Shown here piece by piece: positions 7,979-16,627 of a stretch of DNA of 64,000 nucleotides (position 1 is the stretch's first letter; the number at the start of each line of letters is the position of its first letter). Position numbers and translations under genes: made by a program. The stretch covers positions 434,001 through 498,000 of the forward strand of contig NZ_JAJVDH010000002.1 of the NCBI RefSeq assembly GCF_022758145.1. Direction: 5' to 3'. This DNA is from Pontibacter vulgaris. Lineage in GTDB: Bacteria; Bacteroidota; Bacteroidia; Cytophagales; Hymenobacteraceae. The notes under the pieces were generated by a model, which had not been told where the DNA came from, did not search any database, and worked only from the letters and a program-made list of their open reading frames with translations.

Positions 7979-10363
7979 ATGCTACTCAAAAGTAAAGCTG
8001 TTGCCTTTTCTGCTTTTCTGCTACTGTTAGGTGGCTCAGTGCAGGCTCAAACGGGGCCAACCACGCTAAGCGTAGAAAAAATAATGCGTGATCCGAAATG
8101 GATCGGCACTTCGCCAAGCAATATCTCCTGGTCTGAAGACGGGAAAAAAATATACTTTAACTGGAATCCGGAAGGCAATCGCAAAGACTCGCTTTACAGT
8201 GTTTCGGCCGAAGGGAAGAACATTAAAAAAGTAAGTGCACAAGAGCGCAGAAGCTTGCCAAGCAGGTTTGGTAGCTATAATAAAGCCGAATCAAAGAAAG
8301 TATATGAAAGGAACGGTGATATTTTCCTGCTCGATATTAAAAGCGGAAAAACACAGCAGCTTACTAATACCGTTGAGCGGGAGAGTAATCCATCGTTCAG
8401 CTTTGATGAAAAGAAAGTAGTATACCTGAAAGACAGCAACCTGTTTGCATGGAATGTGAGCAACGGGCAAGTAGCGCAGTTAACGGATTTCCGCAAAGGC
8501 CGCAAACCTGCCGACGAACCTAAAGACCAGCAGAAAGAGTGGTTGCAAAAGCAGCAGCTGGCCTTATTGCAAATAGTGCGCGACAGAGAGGCAGACAAAG
8601 CTGCTTTAAAAAAACAACAGCAAGCAGATTCTCCTTCACGTCCAAAGGAAATATATATAGAGGAGAAGAATGTAGATGGCGTTGTGCTTAGCCCTGATGA
8701 ACAGTTTATAACCTATAGGTTAGTAAGCAGGCCGAAGAATGCCAAAATTGCCCTGGTGCCTAACTATGTTACTTCGTCTGGCTACACAGAAGATATTAAT
8801 ACGCGCACCAAGGTAGGAGATGCACAAGCTACCGTAGAGTTTTTTGTTTACGATACCCGCCGCGATACCACTTTTGCAGTACAGATGAAAGATGTGCCGG
8901 GCATTTACGAACAGCCTGCATACCTGGAGGCAAATGCTGCCAAAAGCAGCGCAGGGAAAACAGAGAAGCAGGAACAGCGCAAAACCATACTATATGGCCC
9001 ATTCTGGTCCGGTAATGGCAAGTATGCCGTAGTTGTGGCCCGCTCCGCAGATAATAAAGATCGTTGGATACTAAAGCTTGATCCTGCAACCGGTAAGTTA
9101 ACCACACTGGATCGGCAGCGCGATGAGGCCTGGATAAACGGACCGGGTATTGGGTATGATGCCGGTGCTATTGGTTGGATGCCTGATAATGAGCATGTAT
9201 GGTTTCAGTCGGAAGAGAGTGGTTACTCGCACCTTTATACCGTAAATTTTAACTCGGGTAAAAAGAAAGCCCTGACAAGCGGCAAATTTGAAATCTCTAA
9301 CGCTACATTGTCTGATGACAAAAAGCATTGGTATTTCATAGCTAATAAGGTGCACCCGGGCGAACAGCATTTTTACCGCATGCCGTTGCAAGGTGGAGAA
9401 ATGGTGCAGTTAACGACTATGTCGGGCGCAAATGAAGTTGAGATTTCTCCGGATGAAAAAACGCTGGCAATACGCTACTCTTATAGCAACAAGCCCTGGG
9501 AGTTGTATGTAATGGATAACAGAAAAGGTGCCAAACCGCGCCAGGTCACGCAATCGCTTACTGAAGAATTTAAGTCTTACAAATGGCGTGAGCCGGAAGT
9601 GATTTCTTTTAAGGCAACCGATGGTGCTGATGTATATGCGCGCGTTTATAAGCCAGCCAAACCGGAAGCCAAAGGACCAGCTGTAATATTTGTGCATGGC
9701 GCCGGTTACCTGCAAAATGCGCATAAGTGGTGGAGTACTTACTTTAGAGAGTACATGTTTCATAATTTCCTGGCAGACCAGGGGTATACCGTGCTCGATA
9801 TTGATTACAGAGGAAGTGCCGGTTATGGCCGCGATGTGCGAACAGGGATTTACCAGTTTATGGGAGGTAAAGACCTGAGCGACCACGTTGATGGAGCCAA
9901 GCTTTTAGTTGATAAGTATAATGTAGATCCGAAGCGGATTGGTATTTATGGTGGCTCTTATGGTGGCTTTATTACACTGATGGCCATGTTTACGCAACCG
10001 GATGTTTTTGCAGCCGGGGCAGCTTTGCGTTCTGTTACAGATTGGGCGCACTACAATCATGGTTATACTTCTAATATACTTAACACACCTTATACTGATA
10101 GTTTGGCTTATACTAAAAGCTCTCCAATTTATTATGCTGATGGTTTAAAAGGGGCTTTGCTGATGTGCCACGGTATGGTAGATACGAATGTGCACTTCCA
10201 GGATATAGTTCGCTTGTCGCAACGCCTGATTGAGTTAGGGAAAGATAACTGGGAGCTGGCAGTTTACCCGGTTGAAGACCACGGCTTTGTTGAGCCTGCC
10301 AGCTGGACAGATGAGTACAAGCGTATTTATAAACTCTTTGAACAAAATCTGAAAAAGAAATAG
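7979..10363 (+). CDS. S9-family prolyl oligopeptidase (DPP4-like), secreted
   Basis: This is a serine peptidase with an N-terminal beta-propeller and a C-terminal alpha/beta-hydrolase domain; family members remove N-terminal dipeptides or cut small peptides. A signal peptide covers about residues 1-24 (ending VQAQ). WD40-like segments with SPDE/SDD patterns run through about residues 40-530. The catalytic residues are visible: Ser660 in GGSYGG, Asp735 in GMVDTNV and His768 in VEDHGF. The length of 794 aa is typical. A Lys/Gln-rich insert at about residues 180-220 (QQKEWLQKQQ; ADKAALKKQQ) may be a coiled coil. It stands alone with a terminator after it. It probably acts in the periplasm on peptides delivered by the neighbouring SusCD systems; that link is inference. 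Confidence 0.93.
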   Translation: MLLKSKAVAFSAFLLLLGGSVQAQTGPTTLSVEKIMRDPKWIGTSPSNISWSEDGKKIYFNWNPEGNRKDSLYSVSAEGKNIKKVSAQERRSLPSRFGSYNKAESKKVYERNGDIFLLDIKSGKTQQLTNTVERESNPSFSFDEKKVVYLKDSNLFAWNVSNGQVAQLTDFRKGRKPADEPKDQQKEWLQKQQLALLQIVRDREADKAALKKQQQADSPSRPKEIYIEEKNVDGVVLSPDEQFITYRLVSRPKNAKIALVPNYVTSSGYTEDINTRTKVGDAQATVEFFVYDTRRDTTFAVQMKDVPGIYEQPAYLEANAAKSSAGKTEKQEQRKTILYGPFWSGNGKYAVVVARSADNKDRWILKLDPATGKLTTLDRQRDEAWINGPGIGYDAGAIGWMPDNEHVWFQSEESGYSHLYTVNFNSGKKKALTSGKFEISNATLSDDKKHWYFIANKVHPGEQHFYRMPLQGGEMVQLTTMSGANEVEISPDEKTLAIRYSYSNKPWELYVMDNRKGAKPRQVTQSLTEEFKSYKWREPEVISFKATDGADVYARVYKPAKPEAKGPAVIFVHGAGYLQNAHKWWSTYFREYMFHNFLADQGYTVLDIDYRGSAGYGRDVRTGIYQFMGGKDLSDHVDGAKLLVDKYNVDPKRIGIYGGSYGGFITLMAMFTQPDVFAAGAALRSVTDWAHYNHGYTSNILNTPYTDSLAYTKSSPIYYADGLKGALLMCHGMVDTNVHFQDIVRLSQRLIELGKDNWELAVYPVEDHGFVEPASWTDEYKRIYKLFEQNLKKK

Positions 10364-10384
10364 CAAGTATAAAGTTCTTGTTTG

Positions 10385-10419
10385 AAAGCGCGGGGTGCAT
10401 CAGCATCCCGCGCTTTTTT
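10385..10419 (+). terminator. Terminator after the S9 peptidase gene
   Basis: AAAGCGCGGG... at 10385-10398 pairs with ...CCCGCGCTTT at 10403-10416 with one wobble pair, followed by a run of T. Confidence 0.88.
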
Positions 10420-10689
10420 ATTCCTGTCATTTTCAATTGTTTTTAAAGAGCAGGCCAAATAGTATCCATACTTATGAATACTATACATCTTATGCCGCAG
10501 GGCAATAGAGCTGAGCAAGTATAGTAAAGACTATATATTTGATTTACAGCAATTCATACTTCGGTAAATTATTGATGAGAAGATGAAAATTTTATATTCC
10601 CTCGAGATGCAATAAAAGGCAGAATACATTTTTTAGCTGCTGCTTCACTTTCATCTATTATGCTTAAACATAGCTTTTATATTGCAATA

Positions 10690-10707
10690 ATAATGTTTAG
10701 ACATTAT
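10690..10707. promoter_or_regulatory. Candidate operator shared with susCD pair 1
   Basis: ATAATGT at 10690-10696 and ACATTAT at 10701-10707 form a perfect 7-bp inverted repeat with a 4-base spacer (TTAG). The core TAATGT-N4-ACATTA is the same as at 1259-1274 upstream of the first susC. A regulatory role is inference. Confidence 0.45.
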
Positions 10708-10862
10708 CACAAAATAATGCAACTAAATTATTTTGCTATTTAAATAATTGATTCATAATATGTTATAAAATTAAAATATAGTTGGGTTAGATGAAATGTG
10801 CATAAAATGACTGTATTGATAAAATTTTTAGTGTCAGTTTTTACATTGTTATAACATTGATA

Positions 10863-10870
10863 TATATTTG
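10863..10870 (+). promoter_or_regulatory. Promoter -7 element for susCD pair 2
   Basis: TATATTTG matches TAnnTTTG exactly. The following bases (GGACACTAACTAAT) closely match the sequence after the first susC promoter (GGAGACAAACTAAT). No clear TTTG is seen at -33. The leader before the ATG at 10916 would be about 40 nt. Confidence 0.65.
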
Positions 10871-10915
10871 GACACTAACTAATTACACAATTATCAATTT
10901 TACTAATCTAACTTT

Positions 10916-13900
10916 ATGAGAAAAGTTCTATTATTAAGTTTGGTAATGCTCCTAACACTTGTTAGTCAGGTGTGGGCGCAAAACCGAACTATTTCAGGGA
11001 AGGTAACCGACTCTGGAAGTGGACAACCCCTGCCAGGTGTAAACGTGGTAGTAAAGGGTACTACAGTAGGTACTTATACAGGTGGCGACGGTAGCTATAC
11101 TGTAAATGTGCCATCTGAAAATGCTACACTGTTATTTTCGTTTCTGGGTTATGTAGCGCAGGAAGTTAATGCTGCAGGCAAAACTGCTGTAAATATTTCT
11201 TTGAAAGAAGACAGCAAAGCGCTTTCGGAAGTAGTTGTTGTGGGCTACGGTGTGAAAGATGTAAAAGATGTTACTGGTTCAATTACCAGTATCAAAGCTG
11301 CTACAATCGAGAACCAGCCAGTACAAAGCTTCGACCAGTCTCTTGCTGGCCGTGCTGCAGGTGTTCAGATCACAAATACCAGTGGTGCCTTAGCTGATGG
11401 TGTTACTGTACGTGTGCGTGGTGTTGGTTCTATTTCTAACAGCTCCCAGCCACTATACGTTATTGATGGTGTGCCTATGGCTCAGGTTGCTAACCTGAAT
11501 ACATTTAACGGTGGTAATGGTACACGTTACAACCCGCTTGCCGACCTTAACCCAAATGACATCGCATCAATCGAAGTACTGAAAGATGCTGCTGCTTCTG
11601 CACTTTATGGTTCTCGTGCAGCTAACGGTGTTATACTGGTAACTACAAAAAGAGGTAAATCTGGTACTTCAAAAGTAACTTACGACTACTATACTGGTTT
11701 CCATGAAGTAGTTAACACACCTGAAATGCTGAACGGTGATGATTACATCGCCATCCAGAATGAGAAAGCAGCAAACAGAGGATTAGCTCCAATTGCTGGT
11801 AATGTGGATATAAATGAAGATGGCGTTCCTGACAGAACAAACTGGCTGGATGAGATTTTCAGAAGAGGTACTGTACAAAACCACCAGCTTTCACTTTCAG
11901 GTGGTACTGAGAAAGCATCATACTATGGTTCTGCTACTTATGCTGACCAGAAAGGTGTAACTGAAGGAAACAGATTAAGAAGAGGCGGTGCCCGCTTAAA
12001 CATCGACATTACTCCAAAAGACTGGTTCAAAGCTGGTATTAGCACAAGCTTTACAAAGTCTCTTAACAACGGTATTCTTTCTGAAGGTTACCTGGCTGGT
12101 GCCGGTGTAGCAGGTTTCAATGCTGCTCCGAACGTACCGGTATATGGTAAAGATGGGTTCTATTACCTGAACTCGCTTGGTTTATTGGGAGATGGTGCTA
12201 ACAACACATCATATAAGTTGAATAACTTCTATCACCCGCTTGCAAACCTTCAGTTACAGCGAAACAATAACACTTCCCAAAGAATCTTAGGTAATGGTTA
12301 CATTGAAGTGCAGCCAATCAAAGACCTTAAGGTTACTTCAAAGTATGGTATTGACTATATCGACAATTTTGAAGATCAGTATAGCGATCCTCGTATTGCT
12401 GGTCTTGGAAGAAGCTACAACGGTCTTGTGCAGACAAACAACCTGCGTCGTAACCAATGGAGCTGGTCAAACTATGCTACTTACAGCAAGCTAATTGCAG
12501 AACAGCATAACATTACTGCTACAGCTGGTTTAGAGTATCAGGAGGTTGAGCAATACTTTATTGGTGCTTATGCCGGTGACTTTGCTGATCCATTCTTTAA
12601 GGATATTATCTCAGGTACATTCTCTGAGCAACTTGGCGCTGATGGTGGAAGAACACATAATGGTTTTGATTCTTATTTCAGCCGTTTATCTTACGATTTT
12701 GGTAGCAAATACTACGCAGAAATTGCTTTCCGTGCTGATGCCTTCTCTGGTTTTGGTATAAACAACAAGCGTGGTTATTTCCCTGCCGGTTCTATTGGCT
12801 GGAGAATATCTGAAGAGAACTTTATGGACCAGTTTGAGTTCTTGAACGACTTAAAACTGCGTGCCAGCTACGGTGTTGTTGGTAACTCTAACATCGCTGA
12901 CTTTGCTTCAAGAACGCTTTATGGTGGTGGCTTATATGCAGAGCAGAATGGTTTAAGCCCGGTAAGGGTTGGTAACTCTGAACTGCAGTGGGAGACTTCA
13001 ACTAAGTTAGACGTAGGTTTTGACTTATCTATCTTAAACGATCGTATCGGTGCTACTTTTGATTACTTCTACAACGACATCACTGACCTGGTTCTAAATG
13101 CCCCAGTACTAAGAACTACAGGTATACCTGGTGCTGCAGTTAGCACAAACATTGGCTCTATGTATAATAAAGGTGTTGAATTATCAATCAATACAGTAAA
13201 TATTCAAAAAGCTGATTTCTCCTGGAATACATCTTTTAACTTCTCTGCAGTTAAAAATGAGGTGACAAGCCTTTACAATGATGTAGCTGTAGTGAGTGGC
13301 TCAAGTGAAGCTGCAGTTGGCTATGGAATTGGTGAGTTTAAGCTGATCCGTTGGGCTGGCGTAAACCCTGCTAACGGTAATGCTCAGTTCCTTGCGAAAG
13401 ATGGTACACTGAAGCAGTACGATCCAGCAACTAAGAAGTATTACCTGGCAGATGGTACTGAAACTTCAGATATTACTGCTAATGATGCTGTTTATGCCGG
13501 TAACCCTTATCCGAAATGGTTTGGTGGTTTCGATAACACTTTCAAATACAAAGGATTTGACTTAGGTGTTTTCTTCCAGTACAGCGGTGGTAACAAGATT
13601 CTTAATACTACCCGTGCATCTTTAATGACAAATTACCTGAACAACAACATTGCTGAGATCAAAGACAGATGGCAGAAACCAGGTGATAACACAGATGTTC
13701 CAAGACTGTATTTACAGGATAACATCTCTACCCGTACTTCAACAAGATGGTTAGAAGATGGCGACTTCCTGAGACTACGTCAGGTGAGCCTGGGTTACAA
13801 CCTGCCTGCTGCAGTAACATCTAAACTTGGTATCAACAATATCCGCGTGTACGGACAGCTGCAAAATGCATTTGTGTTGACAAAGTATAAAGGTGCAGAC

Positions 13901-14005
13901 CCTGAAGTAAACACTAATAGAAATGCGAACATTGCTTACGGTGTAGATAACCGTTCTATTCCGCAGGCTCGCAGCTTCACGTTTGGTGTAAATGTTGGTC
14001 TATAA
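10916..14005 (+). CDS. SusC/RagA-family TonB-dependent outer-membrane transporter (pair 2)
   Basis: This is a TonB-dependent importer of the SusC family. A signal peptide spans residues 1-22 (VSQVWAQ). The regulatory-like domain spans about 24-98 (GKVTDSGSGQPLPGVNVVVK), then LSEVVVVGYG at 103-112. The plug carries VRVRGVGSISNSSQPLYVIDGVP and VLKDAAASALYGSRAANGVI (each given in part). The barrel ends RSFTFGVNVGL. The length is 1029 aa. The susD partner starts 17 bases after the stop. It is a paralogue of the SusC at 1540-4596, with identical spacing through residue 112, but the barrels differ, so the substrates may differ. It is likely controlled by the promoter at 10863-10870 and possibly by the shared palindrome upstream. 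Confidence 0.95.
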   Translation: MRKVLLLSLVMLLTLVSQVWAQNRTISGKVTDSGSGQPLPGVNVVVKGTTVGTYTGGDGSYTVNVPSENATLLFSFLGYVAQEVNAAGKTAVNISLKEDSKALSEVVVVGYGVKDVKDVTGSITSIKAATIENQPVQSFDQSLAGRAAGVQITNTSGALADGVTVRVRGVGSISNSSQPLYVIDGVPMAQVANLNTFNGGNGTRYNPLADLNPNDIASIEVLKDAAASALYGSRAANGVILVTTKRGKSGTSKVTYDYYTGFHEVVNTPEMLNGDDYIAIQNEKAANRGLAPIAGNVDINEDGVPDRTNWLDEIFRRGTVQNHQLSLSGGTEKASYYGSATYADQKGVTEGNRLRRGGARLNIDITPKDWFKAGISTSFTKSLNNGILSEGYLAGAGVAGFNAAPNVPVYGKDGFYYLNSLGLLGDGANNTSYKLNNFYHPLANLQLQRNNNTSQRILGNGYIEVQPIKDLKVTSKYGIDYIDNFEDQYSDPRIAGLGRSYNGLVQTNNLRRNQWSWSNYATYSKLIAEQHNITATAGLEYQEVEQYFIGAYAGDFADPFFKDIISGTFSEQLGADGGRTHNGFDSYFSRLSYDFGSKYYAEIAFRADAFSGFGINNKRGYFPAGSIGWRISEENFMDQFEFLNDLKLRASYGVVGNSNIADFASRTLYGGGLYAEQNGLSPVRVGNSELQWETSTKLDVGFDLSILNDRIGATFDYFYNDITDLVLNAPVLRTTGIPGAAVSTNIGSMYNKGVELSINTVNIQKADFSWNTSFNFSAVKNEVTSLYNDVAVVSGSSEAAVGYGIGEFKLIRWAGVNPANGNAQFLAKDGTLKQYDPATKKYYLADGTETSDITANDAVYAGNPYPKWFGGFDNTFKYKGFDLGVFFQYSGGNKILNTTRASLMTNYLNNNIAEIKDRWQKPGDNTDVPRLYLQDNISTRTSTRWLEDGDFLRLRQVSLGYNLPAAVTSKLGINNIRVYGQLQNAFVLTKYKGADPEVNTNRNANIAYGVDNRSIPQARSFTFGVNVGL

Positions 14006-14022
14006 TTTATTCCATTACAATC

Positions 14023-15444
14023 ATGAACAAAAGAATTAAAAATAATATAACTGCATCACTTTTGCTGGGAGCGCTTTCATTTGCTTCTGTGTCATGTGAT
14101 GTAATTGAAAAAGAGCCGATCGAGAACTTCTCTCCTGACGCTGTTTTCTCAACCCCTGCCCGTATTGAAAAGGCTGTTGTGGGTATGTACGATGACAACC
14201 AGAATGCTGAGTTCCTGGGAGGTCGTGCCTTGATCTATTCAGATGTACGCGGTGCTGATACTGATCCTGCTTCTTTCTTCGGAGGAATTGGTCTGTTCAA
14301 CACACTTTCTAATGATGGTACAGTAACTGCAGCATGGACTGGTGGTTATAGAGCAATCTATACAGCAAACCAATTCCTTCAGGCTCTGGAAGCTAATCGC
14401 ACGAAAGTTCCTACTGATTTGCTGGCTAAACAGTATGAAGCTGAAGCAAAATTTATCAGAGCATTAAACCACTGGTACCTGGTAAACCTGTTTGCACAGC
14501 CATATACTTTCTCTGCTAACGGTTCACACTTAGGTATTCCACTTTCTCTAAAAGCGTTTGATGCTACAAGTGCATTTACGCCTGAGGCCCAGATACCAAG
14601 AAATACTGTAGCCGAAGTATATGCTCAGATTGAACAGGATCTGTTATTTGGTGCGAGCAACCTGCCTGTACGTGCCGGAACTGGTTTCGGAGATGTTGCA
14701 CGTGCTACTCAGGGAGCTGCTGAGGCTTTATTAATGCGTTTATACTTGTATAAAGGCGATAACGCAAAAGCAATTGAGTTTGCAGATAAAGTTAAAGCTA
14801 GAGGTTATGTTCTTAACCCTTCTCCGGTAACTGTATTCAGTAACTATACAACGAAAGAGTCTATTTTCTCTGTGGCTCATAACCAGGGCGATAATCCGAA
14901 TACCAACAACTCACTTGGTCAGCATTATTCTCCGGTTAAGCGTGGTGATATTTCTGTAAATCCTTACTTAAATCTGTTTGGTGCACAGGAATTAACCGAC
15001 CTTCGTAAAACTGCTTTAGTTACAGTAGATGCTAAAAATAAAGCATGGACTCTGAAGTATACTGATAACACACAGTGGGTGCCGGTTATCCGTTATGCAG
15101 AAGTAGTTTTAACTAAAGCTGAAGCACTTGCAAAACAGTCTGATCTTCCTAGTGTTGAAGCACTTGACTTGCTAAATACTATTCGTAAGAGAGCTGGTGC
15201 AATTGAGCTTACTCTTTTGGATGTGCCTACTAAAGAAGCGCTGGTAAATGCTATTCTGTTAGAAAGAAGAAGAGAGCTTGCATTTGAAGGACACGGAATG
15301 TTCGACCTGTTAAGAAACAAGAAAGATATTCCTGCTAACGGATCAAATTCTGCTCAGGCTTATGGCTCAAATAAAACTATCCTGCCTATACCTCAGGTAG
15401 ATATTCAGGCCAACCCTAAGCTGGTACAAAACCCTGGTTATTAA
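14023..15444 (+). CDS. SusD/RagB-family nutrient-binding lipoprotein (pair 2)
   Basis: This is the surface lipoprotein partner of the preceding SusC. It has a lipoprotein signal with a Cys in ASVSCDV at about residue 26. Helical TPR-like segments follow (EAEAKFIRALNHWYLVNLFA, in part). The SusD C-terminal motif ILLERRRELAFEGHGMFDLLR lies near residues 408-428, and the protein ends PKLVQNPGY, the classic family terminus. The length is 473 aa. A perfectly symmetric terminator follows 17 bases after the stop. Confidence 0.95.
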   Translation: MNKRIKNNITASLLLGALSFASVSCDVIEKEPIENFSPDAVFSTPARIEKAVVGMYDDNQNAEFLGGRALIYSDVRGADTDPASFFGGIGLFNTLSNDGTVTAAWTGGYRAIYTANQFLQALEANRTKVPTDLLAKQYEAEAKFIRALNHWYLVNLFAQPYTFSANGSHLGIPLSLKAFDATSAFTPEAQIPRNTVAEVYAQIEQDLLFGASNLPVRAGTGFGDVARATQGAAEALLMRLYLYKGDNAKAIEFADKVKARGYVLNPSPVTVFSNYTTKESIFSVAHNQGDNPNTNNSLGQHYSPVKRGDISVNPYLNLFGAQELTDLRKTALVTVDAKNKAWTLKYTDNTQWVPVIRYAEVVLTKAEALAKQSDLPSVEALDLLNTIRKRAGAIELTLLDVPTKEALVNAILLERRRELAFEGHGMFDLLRNKKDIPANGSNSAQAYGSNKTILPIPQVDIQANPKLVQNPGY

Positions 15445-15461
15445 TCATCAAGGTTATTTAT

Positions 15462-15492
15462 AAAAAAGGCCCGCAATATTGCGGGCCTTTTT
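15462..15492. terminator. Bidirectional terminator between susD 2 and the PAP2 gene
   Basis: AAAAAGGCCCGCAAT and ATTGCGGGCCTTTTT form a near-perfect palindrome centred near 15478. With A and T runs on both sides it can serve both converging genes. Confidence 0.9.
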
Positions 15493-15517
15493 GTTTTAGA
15501 TATACCTGAAAGGTACT

Positions 15518-16324
15518 TTAGAAAGTATAAGCAAAGGCAGCCCCGTTAAATTCAGGAGAGGCAACCGGTACCAGGCTCATGTTTGTCTTGTTTGATTTTT
15601 TATGCAGTTGCGGCACAAGTATACCGGCGGCTGCACCTAAAGTATAACCAATAATATTATCGCTCAGGAAGTGCTTACCGGCTTTCAGGCGTAAATAGCC
15701 AACAGTAGCCGGAATGGCCGCGGCTGTAGCCCATACATATGGACGTGCCCTTGAATCGGGGTTGAAGTCATGAAATACTTTAGCTGCAAAAAATGTAGCA
15801 CTTGCTGTGGCTGCCGTATGCCCGGCATAAAATGAATTGCGGGCATTAGCAGATTTACGATCCGACATATCTACCTCATCGTTGTAAACCATCGCTCTTG
15901 TGCGGGGAAAAGCAGCATTCGCGTTCGTAAATAAAGCGCCGGTAATAGCCATAGTTTCTACATACAGTACTGCTACCTGTCCGAATTTGCTACGCACATT
16001 ATCATTTAATATCATTACAGCCAGAGGCATGGCAAAAGAACTATAAAAAGGAATGTCGCTTATCTTTTTAGCCTGGTCTGAATGATAGCCCACAGAGAAA
16101 CGGTCAAAGCCATTTACGTCGTTCTTGCTAAGGTTTGCTATCTCTTCCTCAGTAAGGCCTTCTTTATCCTGCATCCTAGATAAGCCCCAGTAGCTAAGGC
16201 CCATGCCGGCTGCAATGATGGGTGCATCTACTTTCGTGCTGGTTTTATACGGCGAGTCGTCCTGTGCAAAGGCTTTGCCCGCCAAGCTAATAAAAGCAAG
16301 TAAAATGATTATATAGGATTTCAT
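15518..16324 (-). CDS. PAP2-family phosphatase
   Basis: This is a phosphatidic-acid-phosphatase-type enzyme, usually acting on lipid phosphates or undecaprenyl pyrophosphate at the membrane. Its 268 residues begin with a signal peptide (AGKAFAQ). The vanadium-dependent phosphatase motifs are visible: a degenerate first motif near AAFPRTRAMVYN, the second as SFYAGHTAAT (active His) and the third as RLKAGKHFLSDNIIG (His and Asp). Hydrophobic segments are few for a polytopic membrane enzyme, so it may be a periplasmic member. It converges on susD 2 and is divergent from metK. The substrate is not evident. Confidence 0.85.
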   Translation of the reverse strand: MKSYIIILLAFISLAGKAFAQDDSPYKTSTKVDAPIIAAGMGLSYWGLSRMQDKEGLTEEEIANLSKNDVNGFDRFSVGYHSDQAKKISDIPFYSSFAMPLAVMILNDNVRSKFGQVAVLYVETMAITGALFTNANAAFPRTRAMVYNDEVDMSDRKSANARNSFYAGHTAATASATFFAAKVFHDFNPDSRARPYVWATAAAIPATVGYLRLKAGKHFLSDNIIGYTLGAAAGILVPQLHKKSNKTNMSLVPVASPEFNGAAFAYTF

Positions 16325-16627
16325 GTTTTGTCTTTAGAAATGGTACAATGAAGTGCTTTTGAAACGGGAGCACTTTTAAAAAGTTTTAAATTAAACGCCT
16401 TAAATAGCTATATAGAGCTTTTATTAACTTCGGAGAGCAATTTTAACTGCTGTTAAGTATAAGCTAGTCAGATTTATGATTGTATTTTATTAACACTAGC
16501 GCTAAGTATAACTTTACAAGCCTTAAAAGGCAATGAATTTTAAAGTATGGCATATTTCCCTTAGCTTTGTACCCGCTGCCGTAAAGGGCAGGCAGGTTTA
16601 TACTTTGTACCTAAACCCAATTGTAAA
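16325..16627. other. Divergent intergenic region between PAP2 and metK
   Basis: About 300 bases. The metK side holds a TAGCTTTG promoter element and a small hairpin (CTGCC at 16576-16580, GGCAG at 16587-16591) in the leader. I could not fit any SAM riboswitch class to this short leader. No gene is seen. Confidence 0.5.
16562..16569 (+). promoter_or_regulatory. Promoter -7 element for metK
   Basis: TAGCTTTG matches TAnnTTTG. The same octamer followed by TA precedes aroE at 25142-25149. Transcription would start near 16576, giving a leader of about 50 nt. Confidence 0.55.

Larger units (their letters stand above)
10420..10915. other. AT-rich intergenic region upstream of susCD pair 2
   Basis: Nearly 500 bases without a convincing gene. 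The downstream half is very AT-rich, holding the palindrome at 10690-10707 and the promoter at 10863-10870. I see no RNA gene in it. Confidence 0.6.

Noticed and set aside
9410..9886. 158-codon minus-strand frame inside the S9 peptidase
   Set aside because: It is fully antisense to a conserved catalytic domain and has no recognisable motif.
16562..16627. SAM riboswitch before metK
   Set aside because: The leader is only about 50 nt and none of the conserved SAM aptamer elements are present.
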